Positions 51,886 to 59,622 of a stretch of DNA of 59,622 bases are shown piece after piece. The DNA comes from Lentibacillus populi (GTDB lineage Bacteria > Bacillota > Bacilli > Bacillales > Amphibacillaceae), in contig BMJD01000027.1 in the NCBI GenBank assembly GCA_014642895.1, forward strand, positions 1 to 59,622, written 5' to 3'. The translations under genes were made by a program, and so were the position numbers. The first letter of the stretch is position 1; every line of letters starts with the position of its first letter. The notes beneath the pieces are model-generated. The model saw only the letters and a program-made list of their open reading frames with translations, was not told the DNA's origin and made no database searches.

Positions 51886-52607
51886 TCACCTTGTTCATAA
51901 CCGCGGAACAAATGTTCACATGCTTCATTCATGAATTGCACAATTTCCTCATCAAATTGATAGAATCCTGGTACTTTATTTTCGAGGTTAACTTGCCAAG
52001 TTTTGTGCGCAAGATCCCGGTCTCCATCGTACATCTCATATGCTAGATCCAGCCATCGTCTTGCAGTTTCTGTGCTTCATTTGATGTGGGATCCTTATCA
52101 AGATTTTTGCGGATATCGTTTACAATGTCTACCCACTTACTTATTTCTTCATAATCTTTGCCGGCCTTTGGCAAGTTTTTTAATAAACGCTGTTCCTTTG
52201 CAGTGAAATGACGATTCCAGATTTCTCTCATTTGCTTTTTATCCTTTTGGGGAGGGAAAAACTTTGTAAATAGATTGTCCCAATCCTCTTTCCCCTCCAA
52301 TTCCATCACTTGAATAAGCGAACGAATTGTTTCCTTCGACTTTTCAAGCTGTTGTTGCTCCAGTTCAATTACTTTCAGACGCATACAAAGCAAATCCTTT
52401 GGGGTCCTGATTTGTTGATCCAATATTCCATGTATTGTATCGAGGCTGAACCCAAGATCTTTCAACATGATAATAACTTGTAATTTCGCAGCCTTCTTAG
52501 AATCATACTCCCCACCTCAGCGGGAGACAATAAACCAATTTCATCATAGTACATTAACGTTCGTACAGTAACATCATTCATCCCAGCTAACTGTCCAATC
52601 GAACACA
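51886..52607 (-). pseudogene. MerR-family regulator gene with two frameshifts
   Basis: The minus-strand reading starts at an ATG at 52607 with a MerR helix-turn-helix (CSIGQLAGMNDVTVRTLMYY then DEIGLLSPAE). It shifts frame near 52515 (G-run), continues from KKAAKLQVIIMLKDLGFSLD through the dimerisation helix to KDPTSNEA near 52050, shifts again, and finishes TARRWLDLAYEMYDGDRDL ... HLFRGYEQGESL just before the VC0807-type gene. The C-terminal half looks like a TipAS-type ligand domain. Only the middle 141 codons (52043-52468) form one open frame. It is either a recent pseudogene or carries sequencing errors. Confidence 0.75.
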
Positions 52608-52641
52608 TATATACTTCACCCTGTAACAACTATTAAGTTTT

Positions 52642-52672
52642 ATTATATAGGTTTACGTTACGTAAGGTGCAA
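52642..52672 (-). promoter_or_regulatory. MerR-type promoter with 19-bp spacer and palindrome
   Basis: TTGCAC (52667-52672) and TATAAT (52642-52647) on the minus strand are separated by 19 bases, the over-long spacer of MerR-activated promoters, and the perfect palindrome TTACGTTACGTAA (52653-52665) fills the spacer. It would be autoregulated by the MerR gene. Confidence 0.8.
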
Positions 52673-52740
52673 GTGTTTTTTTAATAATCCGATTGTTCAT
52701 GTACAAGTACAAGAATATCGAGTTGGGATCAATCCGCTTT

Positions 52741-53649
52741 TTATTTCACCTTATCAAAAAAATTTTTTGGCACATCGGCTTCAAACCGCAATAACTCCCC
52801 TGTAGTCGGATGCTCAAAAGCTAGCACCTTCGCATGAAGTCCAAGTCTCCCAATAGGATTTCCAGTCGCCCCGTATTTTTTATCTCCGACAACCGGATGC
52901 CCAAGGTCTTGCATATGGACACGAATTTGGTTTTTCCGTCCAGTCTCAAGACGGACTTCTAATAAGGAAAAGTTTTTATTCGATTGGATGACGTGGTAAT
53001 GTGTAATTGCATGCAGTCCGTCATTTTTTATCCCGCTGGAATACATTAGGTGTGTGCGGCTTTCTTTTAGCCGAGACGCTATCGTTCCCTTATCTTTTGT
53101 TAATTTTCCTTCCACAAGTGCAACATAGGTACGTTCCTTCACATTTTCCTTCCAAGCATGTTGCAAGGCCTGCTTCACCTGCTCATTTTTGGCAAACATC
53201 ATAACACCAGATGTCTCTTTATCAAGTCGATGAACGACATAAATACGGCGTTGGGAATTTTCCCGACGTACATAGTCCATTAATTGGTGATAGACAGTTT
53301 TTTTCTTCTCCTTTTTGGTTGCGATTGATAATAGACCAGCATCCTTTTTAACCACGATGATGTCACCATCCTCATAAAGTATGGACATGCCGATAAATGT
53401 ACTTTCTTTGACAGCCGCTTTATTTTTTAAAATGGTAACAGTTTGACCAGGTTGGAGACGATAATTATATTTTGTTTCGATGTGATTGTTAACCGTAACC
53501 TGCCCCCGTGAAAGAATGGATTTAACGGAATTTCTGCTGCGATTTGCCATGACCTTTAATAAAAATGGTAAAAGTTCTGTTGGATCTTCCACCTTGTACG
53601 TGAGGGATTTTTCCTGTCGCTTGCTGGGATACTTCTTGTTTTGCCGCAA
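52741..53649 (-). CDS. RluA-family rRNA/tRNA pseudouridine synthase
   Basis: About 302 residues. An S4-like domain (about 20-90; NRSRNSVKSILSRGQVTVNN) precedes the catalytic domain with the RluA motif VVHRLDKETSGVMMFAKN, whose Asp attacks the uridine, and the ETGRKNQIRVHM and LHAKVLAFEHP segments. It converts uridines to pseudouridine in structured RNA; the exact site is unknown. I favour the TTG at 53649 following AAAGGAG; an ATG at 53688 would overlap the upstream gene by 20 bases. Confidence 0.87.
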   Translation of the reverse strand: MRQNKKYPSKRQEKSLTYKVEDPTELLPFLLKVMANRSRNSVKSILSRGQVTVNNHIETKYNYRLQPGQTVTILKNKAAVKESTFIGMSILYEDGDIIVVKKDAGLLSIATKKEKKKTVYHQLMDYVRRENSQRRIYVVHRLDKETSGVMMFAKNEQVKQALQHAWKENVKERTYVALVEGKLTKDKGTIASRLKESRTHLMYSSGIKNDGLHAITHYHVIQSNKNFSLLEVRLETGRKNQIRVHMQDLGHPVVGDKKYGATGNPIGRLGLHAKVLAFEHPTTGELLRFEADVPKNFFDKVK

Positions 53650-53668
53650 ATTGTAGGCTCCTTTATCA

Positions 53669-53899
53669 TTAGTCCTCGTCTTTAACATCGATGTCCTCAG
53701 GAATTGGCTCGCTTAAATATTCCTGAATCTGTTTTCTATAGTTTTCTACCTGTTCGAAATGGGTTGTGAATTGCTCCTTGTTTATGAAGTATTGTTCCCC
53801 ATCATGCACTGCGCGAATTCGATTTTGTAAGACGAATGCTCTAATTTCCACTTCATCAATGGACAAATATTCTGCTGTTTCCTTTATGGTGAGGTACAT
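53669..53899 (-). CDS. Small excisionase-type helix-turn-helix protein
   Basis: A 76-residue protein. Residues 1-50 match the excisionase/MerR-like winged HTH (YLTIKETAEYLSIDEVEIRA through FINKEQF), and the C-terminus is acidic (PIPEDIDVKDED). AAAGGAT precedes the ATG. It is directly followed by the RluA gene and probably co-transcribed. No phage or integrase genes are near, so a housekeeping role is likelier than excision. Confidence 0.75.
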   Translation of the reverse strand: MYLTIKETAEYLSIDEVEIRAFVLQNRIRAVHDGEQYFINKEQFTTHFEQVENYRKQIQEYLSEPIPEDIDVKDED

Positions 53900-54092
53900 G
53901 TGAATATCCTTTCCGACTAATTGATATATGTAATTATACGGTAATTTACGATAAAAACTAATTCTGACAGGAACTTATATGATAAAATAGCCCTTCTACA
54001 AGAGGCAGTCGGGAGAGTGAACATCCGAAGAAGAGACAGGAGACGGAGGCGGTTATCTTCCCCTCCCCCCTATCAATTCGGGAATAGCCTAA

Positions 54093-54377
54093 TTACTTCT
54101 TACTAAGCACATCATGATATTCCGGTGTTTTTTCGATTTTATTTTTTGCATATGAACACTCCGGAATAATCTTCTTCCCTTCTTCTCTCGCGTACTTTAC
54201 CACTCGTTCTACTAGCTTTCCAGCAACACCTTCACCACGTAGTTCATCCTGCACAAACGTGTGGTCAACAATTAAATCGGTATCGCCAGACTGTGTAAAT
54301 GTAATTTCTGCCAATGGCTCTTCTTCATTCTCACCTACAAAAAACTTGTTTTTACCTTGCTTAATAGTAACCATCAT
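54093..54377 (-). CDS. Small GNAT-type N-acetyltransferase (YjdJ-like)
   Basis: A 94-residue single-domain GNAT of the short GCN5-related type. It has a beta start with the acceptor loop, then DHTFVQDELRGEGVAGKLVE, the acetyl-CoA pyrophosphate loop (RGEGVAGKL), and CSYAKNKIEKTPEYHDV at the end. I start at the ATG at 54377 after AAGGAG; the frame opens at 54410. The acceptor is unknown; related small GNATs act on amino-group ligands. The upstream 53900-54092 region has no recognisable feature. Confidence 0.8.
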   Translation of the reverse strand: MMVTIKQGKNKFFVGENEEEPLAEITFTQSGDTDLIVDHTFVQDELRGEGVAGKLVERVVKYAREEGKKIIPECSYAKNKIEKTPEYHDVLSKK

Positions 54378-54492
54378 ATTCTCTCCTTTTAATTTATACA
54401 AAATGATCACGTTAACATTTTAGAAGACGTAAAATCCTTAATACATATTTTTCATCCATATTCCTATTCTAATCAGGAAAGGGGTGATTAAC

Positions 54493-54693
54493 ATGCCTAG
54501 AGAGACTGCCAATACCGGATCTCAACCCTCTCCCCATTTTGATGGCAGACGTGATTCTATTGCCCATGATCCTTCGGGTGTACAAATGGGCGTACGAGAT
54601 GACTTTAACAATACGAAAAATGCTCATTACGTAAACAAATTAAAAAACAAAGAGGAAAACAGGCTGGATAACAATTCAGCCGGTAAACATTAA
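54493..54693 (+). CDS. Small hydrophilic protein of unknown function
   Basis: A 66-residue, highly polar protein (PRETANTGSQPSPHFDGRRD ... NNSAGKH) without hydrophobic segments or cysteine. AAAGGGG nine bases before the ATG at 54493 and the strong terminator behind it argue that it is real. Composition resembles small spore-associated proteins of Bacillaceae, but I do not recognise the family. Confidence 0.5.
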   Translation: MPRETANTGSQPSPHFDGRRDSIAHDPSGVQMGVRDDFNNTKNAHYVNKLKNKEENRLDNNSAGKH

Positions 54694-54700
54694 ACAAGAT

Positions 54701-54734
54701 ACCAGGGGATAAATTTGCTTCCCCTGGTTATTTT
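54701..54734. terminator. Bidirectional terminator
   Basis: Perfect 9-bp stem ACCAGGGGA / TCCCCTGGT with a 10-base loop, followed by TATTTTAG, between the convergent small gene and ctaB. Confidence 0.8.
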
Positions 54735-54753
54735 AGTTTAGATCCGGAACAAC

Positions 54754-55689
54754 TTAACCAGCTGCAGGCAAGGTTACAACGATCATCATCAAGAATAGTA
54801 TGGTCAAATAACTTAACGAATAAATAAAGTTTTTATGGGCCCACTGCCAATTATCTTTTGCAGAAAAACCGCGAATACCCAAAATAAGCCAGCCAACGTT
54901 TAGAGCGGTGGCGATTACTATAAATGTTGTTCCAAGCGGCGCTAACAGAAATGGCAATGGTAATAAGCAGGCAATATACACAACCATTTGCCGTTTGGTA
55001 AAGTTAAATCCATGCACAACCGGAAGCATGGCAACCCCTGCTGCCTTATACTCATCATATTTTTTGATAGCGATCGAAAAAGTATGTGGAATTTGCCAAA
55101 TAAATAAAATAAAAAACAAGACAATTGGTACGACATGATATGCCGGCTCGATTGCTGCCCAGCCAATTAAAGGCGTAACAGCCCCGGAAATACTTCCAAT
55201 AATGGTATTCAACGTATATTTTCGTTTGGACCACATGGTATACAAAAAGACATACGTAAACCAGCCGATGAAAGCATAAATTGTTGCTTCAAGTGTTGTT
55301 AACAGCAAGATAACTAACCCAATTGCAGAAAGAGCAATTCCGAGTATCAGCACAGTTTTTAGTGAAATATGACCTGTTACTGTAGGCCGTTTTTTTGTCC
55401 GATCCATTACCGCATCGATATCGACATCATACCAGTTATTCAGGATAAGCGCCCCTGCCATCACAAAGGTACTGCCGACTATCGTAATTACAAACAATTC
55501 CCAGTTCTCGGCAAAGGTTGAATTTGTAAAATGGAGAGCAAGCCAAAACCCCGTAAGAACAGGTAACACATTTGATATTAAAACAATCGCTTTAAATAGC
55601 TCTTTAAAATCAGCGATTAAGGAATTTGGTTTCGTTGCTACATGAGCATTTCCAATCTTCAATGAAGAAGGTGTATCCGCTTTGTTCAT
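54754..55689 (-). CDS. ctaB: Protoheme IX farnesyltransferase (heme O synthase)
   Basis: A 311-residue UbiA-family prenyltransferase with nine hydrophobic helices. The prenyl-diphosphate site is NNWYDVDIDAVMDRTKKRP near residue 87, and the second Asp-rich loop is in the IAIKKYDEYKAAGVAMLP segment. It adds the farnesyl tail to heme b for cytochrome oxidase. GGAGGAAACGAA precedes the ATG. No ctaA or oxidase genes are adjacent, unlike the ctaABCD order of B. subtilis, so this may be a second or detached copy. Confidence 0.93.
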   Translation of the reverse strand: MNKADTPSSLKIGNAHVATKPNSLIADFKELFKAIVLISNVLPVLTGFWLALHFTNSTFAENWELFVITIVGSTFVMAGALILNNWYDVDIDAVMDRTKKRPTVTGHISLKTVLILGIALSAIGLVILLLTTLEATIYAFIGWFTYVFLYTMWSKRKYTLNTIIGSISGAVTPLIGWAAIEPAYHVVPIVLFFILFIWQIPHTFSIAIKKYDEYKAAGVAMLPVVHGFNFTKRQMVVYIACLLPLPFLLAPLGTTFIVIATALNVGWLILGIRGFSAKDNWQWAHKNFIYSLSYLTILFLMMIVVTLPAAG

Positions 55690-56009
55690 TTCGTTTCCTC
55701 CTAAAAGTGGAATCCACCCTAATAATAAGTGTTATTACTATTGTAACGGTTTTAGCAAAATTATTTAAGTCAAAAGAACTTGAAACAATAGTCATAATAT
55801 ATTTTACTTTACCAAAGGATGGAGTGACTCGCCCGGGTATGTTCGCTTTTCGTTTTTCCCTTCTTAGTTACAATCATCAAAACGCGAAGAAAGTCCTTTT
55901 ACCGATTTGTGATTAGCGTTTCAATGCCGTAAAAATTATTAAAGAATAACACTTTTACGTGATCTTGGACGTCCATTGCTACATATGGTGGGGTATAAGG
56001 AGGTGAAAA
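55690..56009. other. Intergenic region, no gene seen
   Basis: 320 bp between the divergent ctaB and lipoprotein genes. Open frames are short and lack ribosome sites. It must hold both promoters, but I could not place them with confidence. Confidence 0.5.
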
Positions 56010-56495
56010 GTGTTGAAGAAGGTTTTAACGGTACTATTTCCCTTTGTTATCTTATTGGCTGGATGCTTTAATGATGCGGTGCAGGATGATCTGCTAAATT
56101 ATGTAAACAAAGAAATGAGCCCTGCATTCGAATTGGAAAATGTCGCTATATCTGCCTATGACAATGTGTCGGGTGCCAACTATTCAGATGATCAAACGAT
56201 GTATGCTGCCCTAGTCGACGAAGTACTTCCAAATTACAATGAATTCATCAATGAGTTAAATTATGTAAATGTAGAAACGGATGAATTAAGAAAAATCCAC
56301 GAACTATACATTAAGGGGGCAGACACGCAATACAATGCATTTGTCAAAATTACACATGCATTGGAAAAACAGGATCCGAGCATGATTGAGGAGGCAAACG
56401 GGATGCTCGATGAAGCGAAAAAGCATATACGTGATTATAAGCATGAACTTAACAAATTGGCAGATGAGCATGATGTAGAGTTGAAGGACAATTAA
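56010..56495 (+). CDS. Small lipoprotein, helical
   Basis: A 161-residue lipoprotein. It starts with TTG 10 bases after GGAGG; residues 1-18 are a signal peptide with lipobox LLAGC (Cys18). The mature part is acidic and nearly all helical (VNKEMSPAFELENVAISAYD ... HIRDYKHELNKLADEHD), probably a three- or four-helix bundle on the outer membrane face. No named family is recognised. The gap 56496-56714 behind it shows nothing. Confidence 0.75.
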   Translation: MLKKVLTVLFPFVILLAGCFNDAVQDDLLNYVNKEMSPAFELENVAISAYDNVSGANYSDDQTMYAALVDEVLPNYNEFINELNYVNVETDELRKIHELYIKGADTQYNAFVKITHALEKQDPSMIEEANGMLDEAKKHIRDYKHELNKLADEHDVELKDN

Positions 56496-56714
56496 GAAGC
56501 TTTTATAAGTAGCCCTCAGTTAATCCCTCTAATTTTCTCTGTTTAAAATAATTTACCAGGCAGCGGCCTATGTCTTGGGATCACGTAGTCATTACACCTA
56601 TTGCGCGTTTACAGTTCGGATTATAAGCTCACAACATTTTTACGAGGATTACTGCCCTAGTTCCCTCGTTTACACCAATCACTATATTGGATATGAATCC
56701 GGTTTTCCGGATTT

Positions 56715-57395
56715 TTATCCACTGTGTACAGCACAATGAGAAAAAACCATTCCAAAGGCTTCATCAAAAGATAGACAATGTCCGCGGACCATTGTGAATT
56801 GATATGTCTGCTGATTGGATAGCCATATGTTCGGTGCCAACGTATTTGAATATTTATATAACGTAGCACCTTTTTCATCCCAAGCTCGCAAACCATTTTT
56901 GCCAACTGGTACCTCCCAGCCATTGTTCCCGAAAACACCCTCATCAAAGTAACTGGTCCAGATGATGTTTTGTTGTGTAACATACAGATCCTGAATTCCG
57001 TCACCGAGCAGGAATTGTCTTATTAAATTTCCTTTAGCATCAAAGATCCTCGCATTTAAATCATACTTATTACTGTTGTAAAAATAGGAGCGCGCTGAGG
57101 CTAATAGTATGTTACCATCTTCTATTGGCTGAATAAAGTGATAATCCCATTTCTGGTTAGATAGAGATATTTCCTGTATTTCATTTTGTGATTGAATAAT
57201 AATCTTATAATGACGTTCTTCTTCAGTTTGAATCTGTGGAAACATATCATCCACATAATCCGGTATTCTATCGACGGCAAGAACGCATACCTCTCCCTGT
57301 GAGCCAATCGAGATATTAACAATAACATATCCTTCCAACCTATCTTTAAAACCGTAATGGGAATTCAAAGTATATTCTTTTGTTACTTTCAACAC
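56715..57395 (-). CDS. Hypothetical protein, possibly frameshifted near the C-terminus
   Basis: A 226-residue reading frame starting GTG TTG AAA after AGGTGGGG. It is rich in beta strands with repeated short motifs (DGNILLASARSYFYNSNKYD, NLIRQFLLGDGIQDLYVT, IWTSYFDEGVFGNNGW), as in WD40- or beta-propeller-like proteins of some Bacilli. A second overlapping frame ending at 56657 (DIVYLLMKPLEWFF) continues beyond the stop, so the last 30-40 residues of either frame may be wrong because of an indel. Function unknown. Confidence 0.55.
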   Translation of the reverse strand: MLKVTKEYTLNSHYGFKDRLEGYVIVNISIGSQGEVCVLAVDRIPDYVDDMFPQIQTEEERHYKIIIQSQNEIQEISLSNQKWDYHFIQPIEDGNILLASARSYFYNSNKYDLNARIFDAKGNLIRQFLLGDGIQDLYVTQQNIIWTSYFDEGVFGNNGWEVPVGKNGLRAWDEKGATLYKYSNTLAPNIWLSNQQTYQFTMVRGHCLSFDEAFGMVFSHCAVHSG

Positions 57396-57506
57396 GCTTC
57401 CCCACCTCTCTATTCAAAAATCTTACTTTCTTTTTTATACCTCATTTTTAATTAGAGAATTATAACATCCTTACATACATAAATAAAAATCATTAATGTT
57501 ACTACT

Positions 57507-57881
57507 TTACCTGTGCATATCCTGAGCATTTAATGGCAATTTTTTAATACGTTTAAGATAAGCAGTAACATTTTTGTCATCATCATACGGATATATAAAT
57601 CCAAAATGATCGGCAATAATGCTACTTTTCGAAATAGATCACTCATTATAAAAAGCGAGTCCCATATGCATTCATAATCTGCATTTGTGTATGTTTCGAT
57701 AAATTCCCTCCATTCATCTTTTTCAAGAAAATCTTCAAAATACTTACCGTGTTTACCCGCGCTTCTTAAAAAATCTGTTTTAATACCTATATTCCATTCA
57801 ATCATGCGGATTAGCACATTACGATTAATTTGTTCATGCAGTGTTCAAAATTAAATCCATCATTTCCTTTTCATTCCGCAT
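57507..57881 (-). pseudogene. Remnant of an aminoglycoside 6-adenylyltransferase (aadK-type) gene
   Basis: After GGAGGGAGG and ATG (57881) the frame reads MRNEKEMMDLILNTA, the normal start of AadK-like proteins, then jumps into a segment from the C-terminal third: EQINRNVLIRMIEWNIGIKT, then GKHGKYFEDFL and ADYECIWDSLFIMSDLFRK. A later shift near 57620 leads to ADHFGFIYPYDDDKNVTAYL and the stop at 57507. About 170 internal residues, including the nucleotidyltransferase active site, are missing. It cannot confer resistance. Confidence 0.75.
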
Positions 57882-58005
57882 AGATTCATTTCCTCCCTCC
57901 AATTCTCAAAACCTGCTTCCGTTAGTTACTAACCATCAAATTTATTGGCTTCTTCACCAGCAATTTTCCATTTTACGTTAATAAATGTTAACTATTTAAG
58001 GAAAC

Positions 58006-58037
58006 GAAATAAACCCAAGACGGCACTCCATCTTGGA
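58006..58037 (-). terminator. Terminator of the Rpn-type gene
   Basis: CCAAGA (minus-strand right arm) pairs with TCTTGG around a 12-base loop, followed by GTTTATTTC, after the stop at 58051. Confidence 0.6.
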
Positions 58038-58050
58038 ATTATTTCCAGTA

Positions 58051-58941
58051 TTATAACGTTTCCCTCAGATTTTTTATCTCCTCTTTATTCAGGTGAGTTA
58101 CTTTTGCAATAAATTCTATTGAAGCTCCTTCTTTTAGCATTTCAAGCGCAACTTCCTTAATCCCAAGTTCCTTTCCAATTTCTTTTCCAATCTTTTTCCC
58201 CTTCTCCTCATACGATATCGGAATCTCCAATATTTTATCTGCATCTTTCAACTGTTTAATCTCTTCCATTAATTCTTCCTCCTCTTCTTCATTCAATTTC
58301 AAATACGTTTCAAAAAATCCATAAATCAATCTTTGCTTAGCGGGGTTGATTTCCATTCTAGCTATCATTTTCAGAAATTCCATTTTTACATGAACTTTTT
58401 CTTCTTCCTTATACCCCATTTTGCTTAGTAATGCCGCAGCTACTGGATTATCCAATCTACTATAGTCGCGCCAATTCTTTTTGCGCAAATGCAGTGTCAT
58501 GAAGTTAAAAGTTAGCACATGAAAGAAAGGAAATTCCATTGTATACGTATTCTCTTCCCATTTTCCATCATAGCTAAAAACGGCTATAGGGATAATTGGC
58601 TTTTTGTATTTGTTATACAAAAGACTAAAGTAATGAAACATCCGTTTATGAAAACCTGTCTCAACATAACTCTGTGGTTCGACATGAACAATAATGACTG
58701 TCTCCGCACCCTTCAGTTTAGTCTCCATAATAATGTCCAGTCTTCGAGTCTTTCCTTCGATTAAATCGGTATATACTTCTTCGGAGAGTGGCTTGATGGC
58801 TTGAAAATTTACGTAGTGGTGGACTTCCGGAAAAAAGGCCTCCAGAAATTCTTCAAAAAATGTGTTGATTAATTGCTTGAATAGTTGATCATGCTTGGTA
58901 TAGCTAGGTGTGCTTTCTTTTACTAATGTAGCTACTGTCAT
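58051..58941 (-). CDS. Rpn/PD-(D/E)XK nuclease-like transposase family protein
   Basis: A 296-residue protein of the Rpn (recombination-promoting nuclease) / putative transposase group. The nuclease core lies at about 14-150: KHDQLFKQLINTFFEEFLEA, then RRLDIIMETKL and VIIVHVEPQSY, giving the D-x(n)-E-x-Q layout of PD-(D/E)XK sites, and FHKRMFHYFSLLYNKYK. The C-terminus has Glu-rich and KGKKIGKEIGKELGIKEVA repeats that vary in length in this family. AAAGGA precedes the ATG. It is a single gene without inverted repeats, so it is not part of a visible element. Confidence 0.82.
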   Translation of the reverse strand: MTVATLVKESTPSYTKHDQLFKQLINTFFEEFLEAFFPEVHHYVNFQAIKPLSEEVYTDLIEGKTRRLDIIMETKLKGAETVIIVHVEPQSYVETGFHKRMFHYFSLLYNKYKKPIIPIAVFSYDGKWEENTYTMEFPFFHVLTFNFMTLHLRKKNWRDYSRLDNPVAAALLSKMGYKEEEKVHVKMEFLKMIARMEINPAKQRLIYGFFETYLKLNEEEEEELMEEIKQLKDADKILEIPISYEEKGKKIGKEIGKELGIKEVALEMLKEGASIEFIAKVTHLNKEEIKNLRETL

Positions 58942-59192
58942 TATAACACGTCCTTTATGGGGGTATGAAGTGGAAGTGACCGAGGTGTTTAACTACCTTC
59001 AGTATATCAAAAAGTATAATAAGAACAAGCGTTTCCGGATTTTTTGACCGTTTCCCAGTTATATTCAATTTCAATTTTGATTACGCAACAGGATTGGCCA
59101 ACGGATAGACTCAATATGTGCTTTTTGCCTGACTTTTGAGCATACTCCGGTAAATATTACGCGTAGGAAACATCAAAGGAATCGGAACCTGG

Positions 59193-59622
59193 CTAATGAA
59201 CACCTTGTTCCCGGTCCCAAGCCCCCATTTGTTTACGAATATGGACAATTTGCCCAATGTGATATGCATTGTGAAGCGTGAGATGGGCAATTTCCGAAGA
59301 CCAATCATTCATTTTTTCATCGTTACAATTATTAATTGAACTTCTCCAATCGGTCATTATCTTGTCAATTAATTTTATAGTTGATTGCCAGCTTATTTCA
59401 CCATTATTATAAAACGTGGAATCATTGGAATTTACTCCCTTAGCGTTAGGAATCCCATTGAAGCGATTTAAATATCGTTGATTGTAAAAGGCTAAATGAT
59501 TAACGATTTCCCATATCGAATTTGTGGACTCATTGTCTTTCCATGATGCCTGTTCCTCGGATATGCCATCGATTGCATTCCTTAACGACACAAACCAAGT
59601 ATTTTGATCGTGGCAAGCTGTT
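59193..59622 (-). CDS. DinB-family protein, 5' end beyond the window
   Basis: The open frame continues to the right edge (CHDQNTWF before the first ATG/GTG-like codon), so the start lies outside the window; the visible part has about 143 residues. It has the DinB four-helix-bundle signatures STNSIWEIVNHLAFYNQRYL and the C-terminal HLTLHNAYHIGQIVHIRKQ with metal-binding His residues. Such proteins bind a metal and act as thiol- or stress-related enzymes; the exact reaction is unknown. Confidence 0.85.
   Translation of the reverse strand, partial: TACHDQNTWFVSLRNAIDGISEEQASWKDNESTNSIWEIVNHLAFYNQRYLNRFNGIPNAKGVNSNDSTFYNNGEISWQSTIKLIDKIMTDWRSSINNCNDEKMNDWSSEIAHLTLHNAYHIGQIVHIRKQMGAWDREQGVH

Noticed and set aside
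53669-53899. Phage excisionase indicating a prophage
   Set aside because: No integrase, attachment sites or phage genes are near; the gene is coupled to an RNA-modification gene.

Overview
The window looks like chromosome of a low-to-moderate GC Gram-positive of the family Bacillaceae, probably a salt-tolerant genus close to Virgibacillus, Oceanobacillus or Lentibacillus. Supporting signs are AGGAGG-type ribosome sites, an MreBH paralogue, a sigma-B promoter in front of a 17M-type general stress protein, a YfmR-type ABC-F protein, the Bacillus rib operon order behind an FMN riboswitch, cre-like and Fur-like boxes, and many sodium-coupled transporters. The genus is inference. No rRNA, tRNA, CRISPR array or intact insertion sequence was seen.

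Layout. 0.1-5.5 kb: a sodium:solute symporter with a small partner, glutaminase, and a PLP deaminase/aldolase overlapping a sugar-lactone oxidase. 5.8-9.4 kb: stress protein, secreted CAP protein, mreBH, small DUF1428-like protein. 9.7-13.7 kb (+): family III CoA-transferase, glutaryl-CoA dehydrogenase-like enzyme, semialdehyde dehydrogenase. 14-16.4 kb: cupin, two decayed coding stretches, and a retropepsin-like protease with an overlapping partner. 16.4-25.6 kb (-): aminotransferase, ThDP enzyme, aldehyde dehydrogenase, lysine-6-dehydrogenase/saccharopine-dehydrogenase-like enzyme, IclR regulator, DUF3870 protein, and a separately promoted NhaC-type carrier. 25.8-31.8 kb (+): kynU-kynB-kynA, an NSS-family symporter and a CoA-disulfide-reductase-like enzyme. 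31.8-32.8 kb: TnpB-element remnant and a 52-bp tandem repeat. 33-40 kb: TerC and EamA membrane proteins split by a Fur-boxed iron-uptake operon that sits between two copies of the old terC/eamA junction, then a C45-type hydrolase. 40-48.4 kb: repeat elements, a large membrane protein, yfmR, and the ribD-ribE-ribBA-ribH operon. 48.7-59.6 kb: alkaline phosphatase, P1 peptidase, VC0807-type protein behind a frameshifted MerR gene, RluA synthase, ctaB, lipoprotein, an aadK remnant, an Rpn-type nuclease and a DinB gene cut by the window edge.

How the genes fit together. The most interesting reading is that the two clusters at 9.7-13.7 and 16.4-25.6 kb form one catabolic route: L-lysine to aminoadipate semialdehyde/piperideine-6-carboxylate, to 2-aminoadipate, 2-oxoadipate, glutarate semialdehyde, glutarate, glutaryl-CoA and crotonyl-CoA. 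Every step has a candidate enzyme, the dehydrogenase keeps the arginine and serine that bind the glutaryl carboxylate in glutaryl-CoA dehydrogenase, and an IclR regulator and a NhaC-family (LysW-like) carrier lie in the set. Tryptophan-to-anthranilate genes lie divergently next door, so 9.7-31 kb is an amino-acid catabolism region.

The window is also rich in small repeats: a roughly 58-bp leader hairpin in front of three operons, a roughly 190-240-bp structured repeat (one copy inside the riboflavin leader), a 211-bp inverted-repeat element, a 140-bp MITE-like insertion with a 5-bp target duplication, and several tandem arrays.
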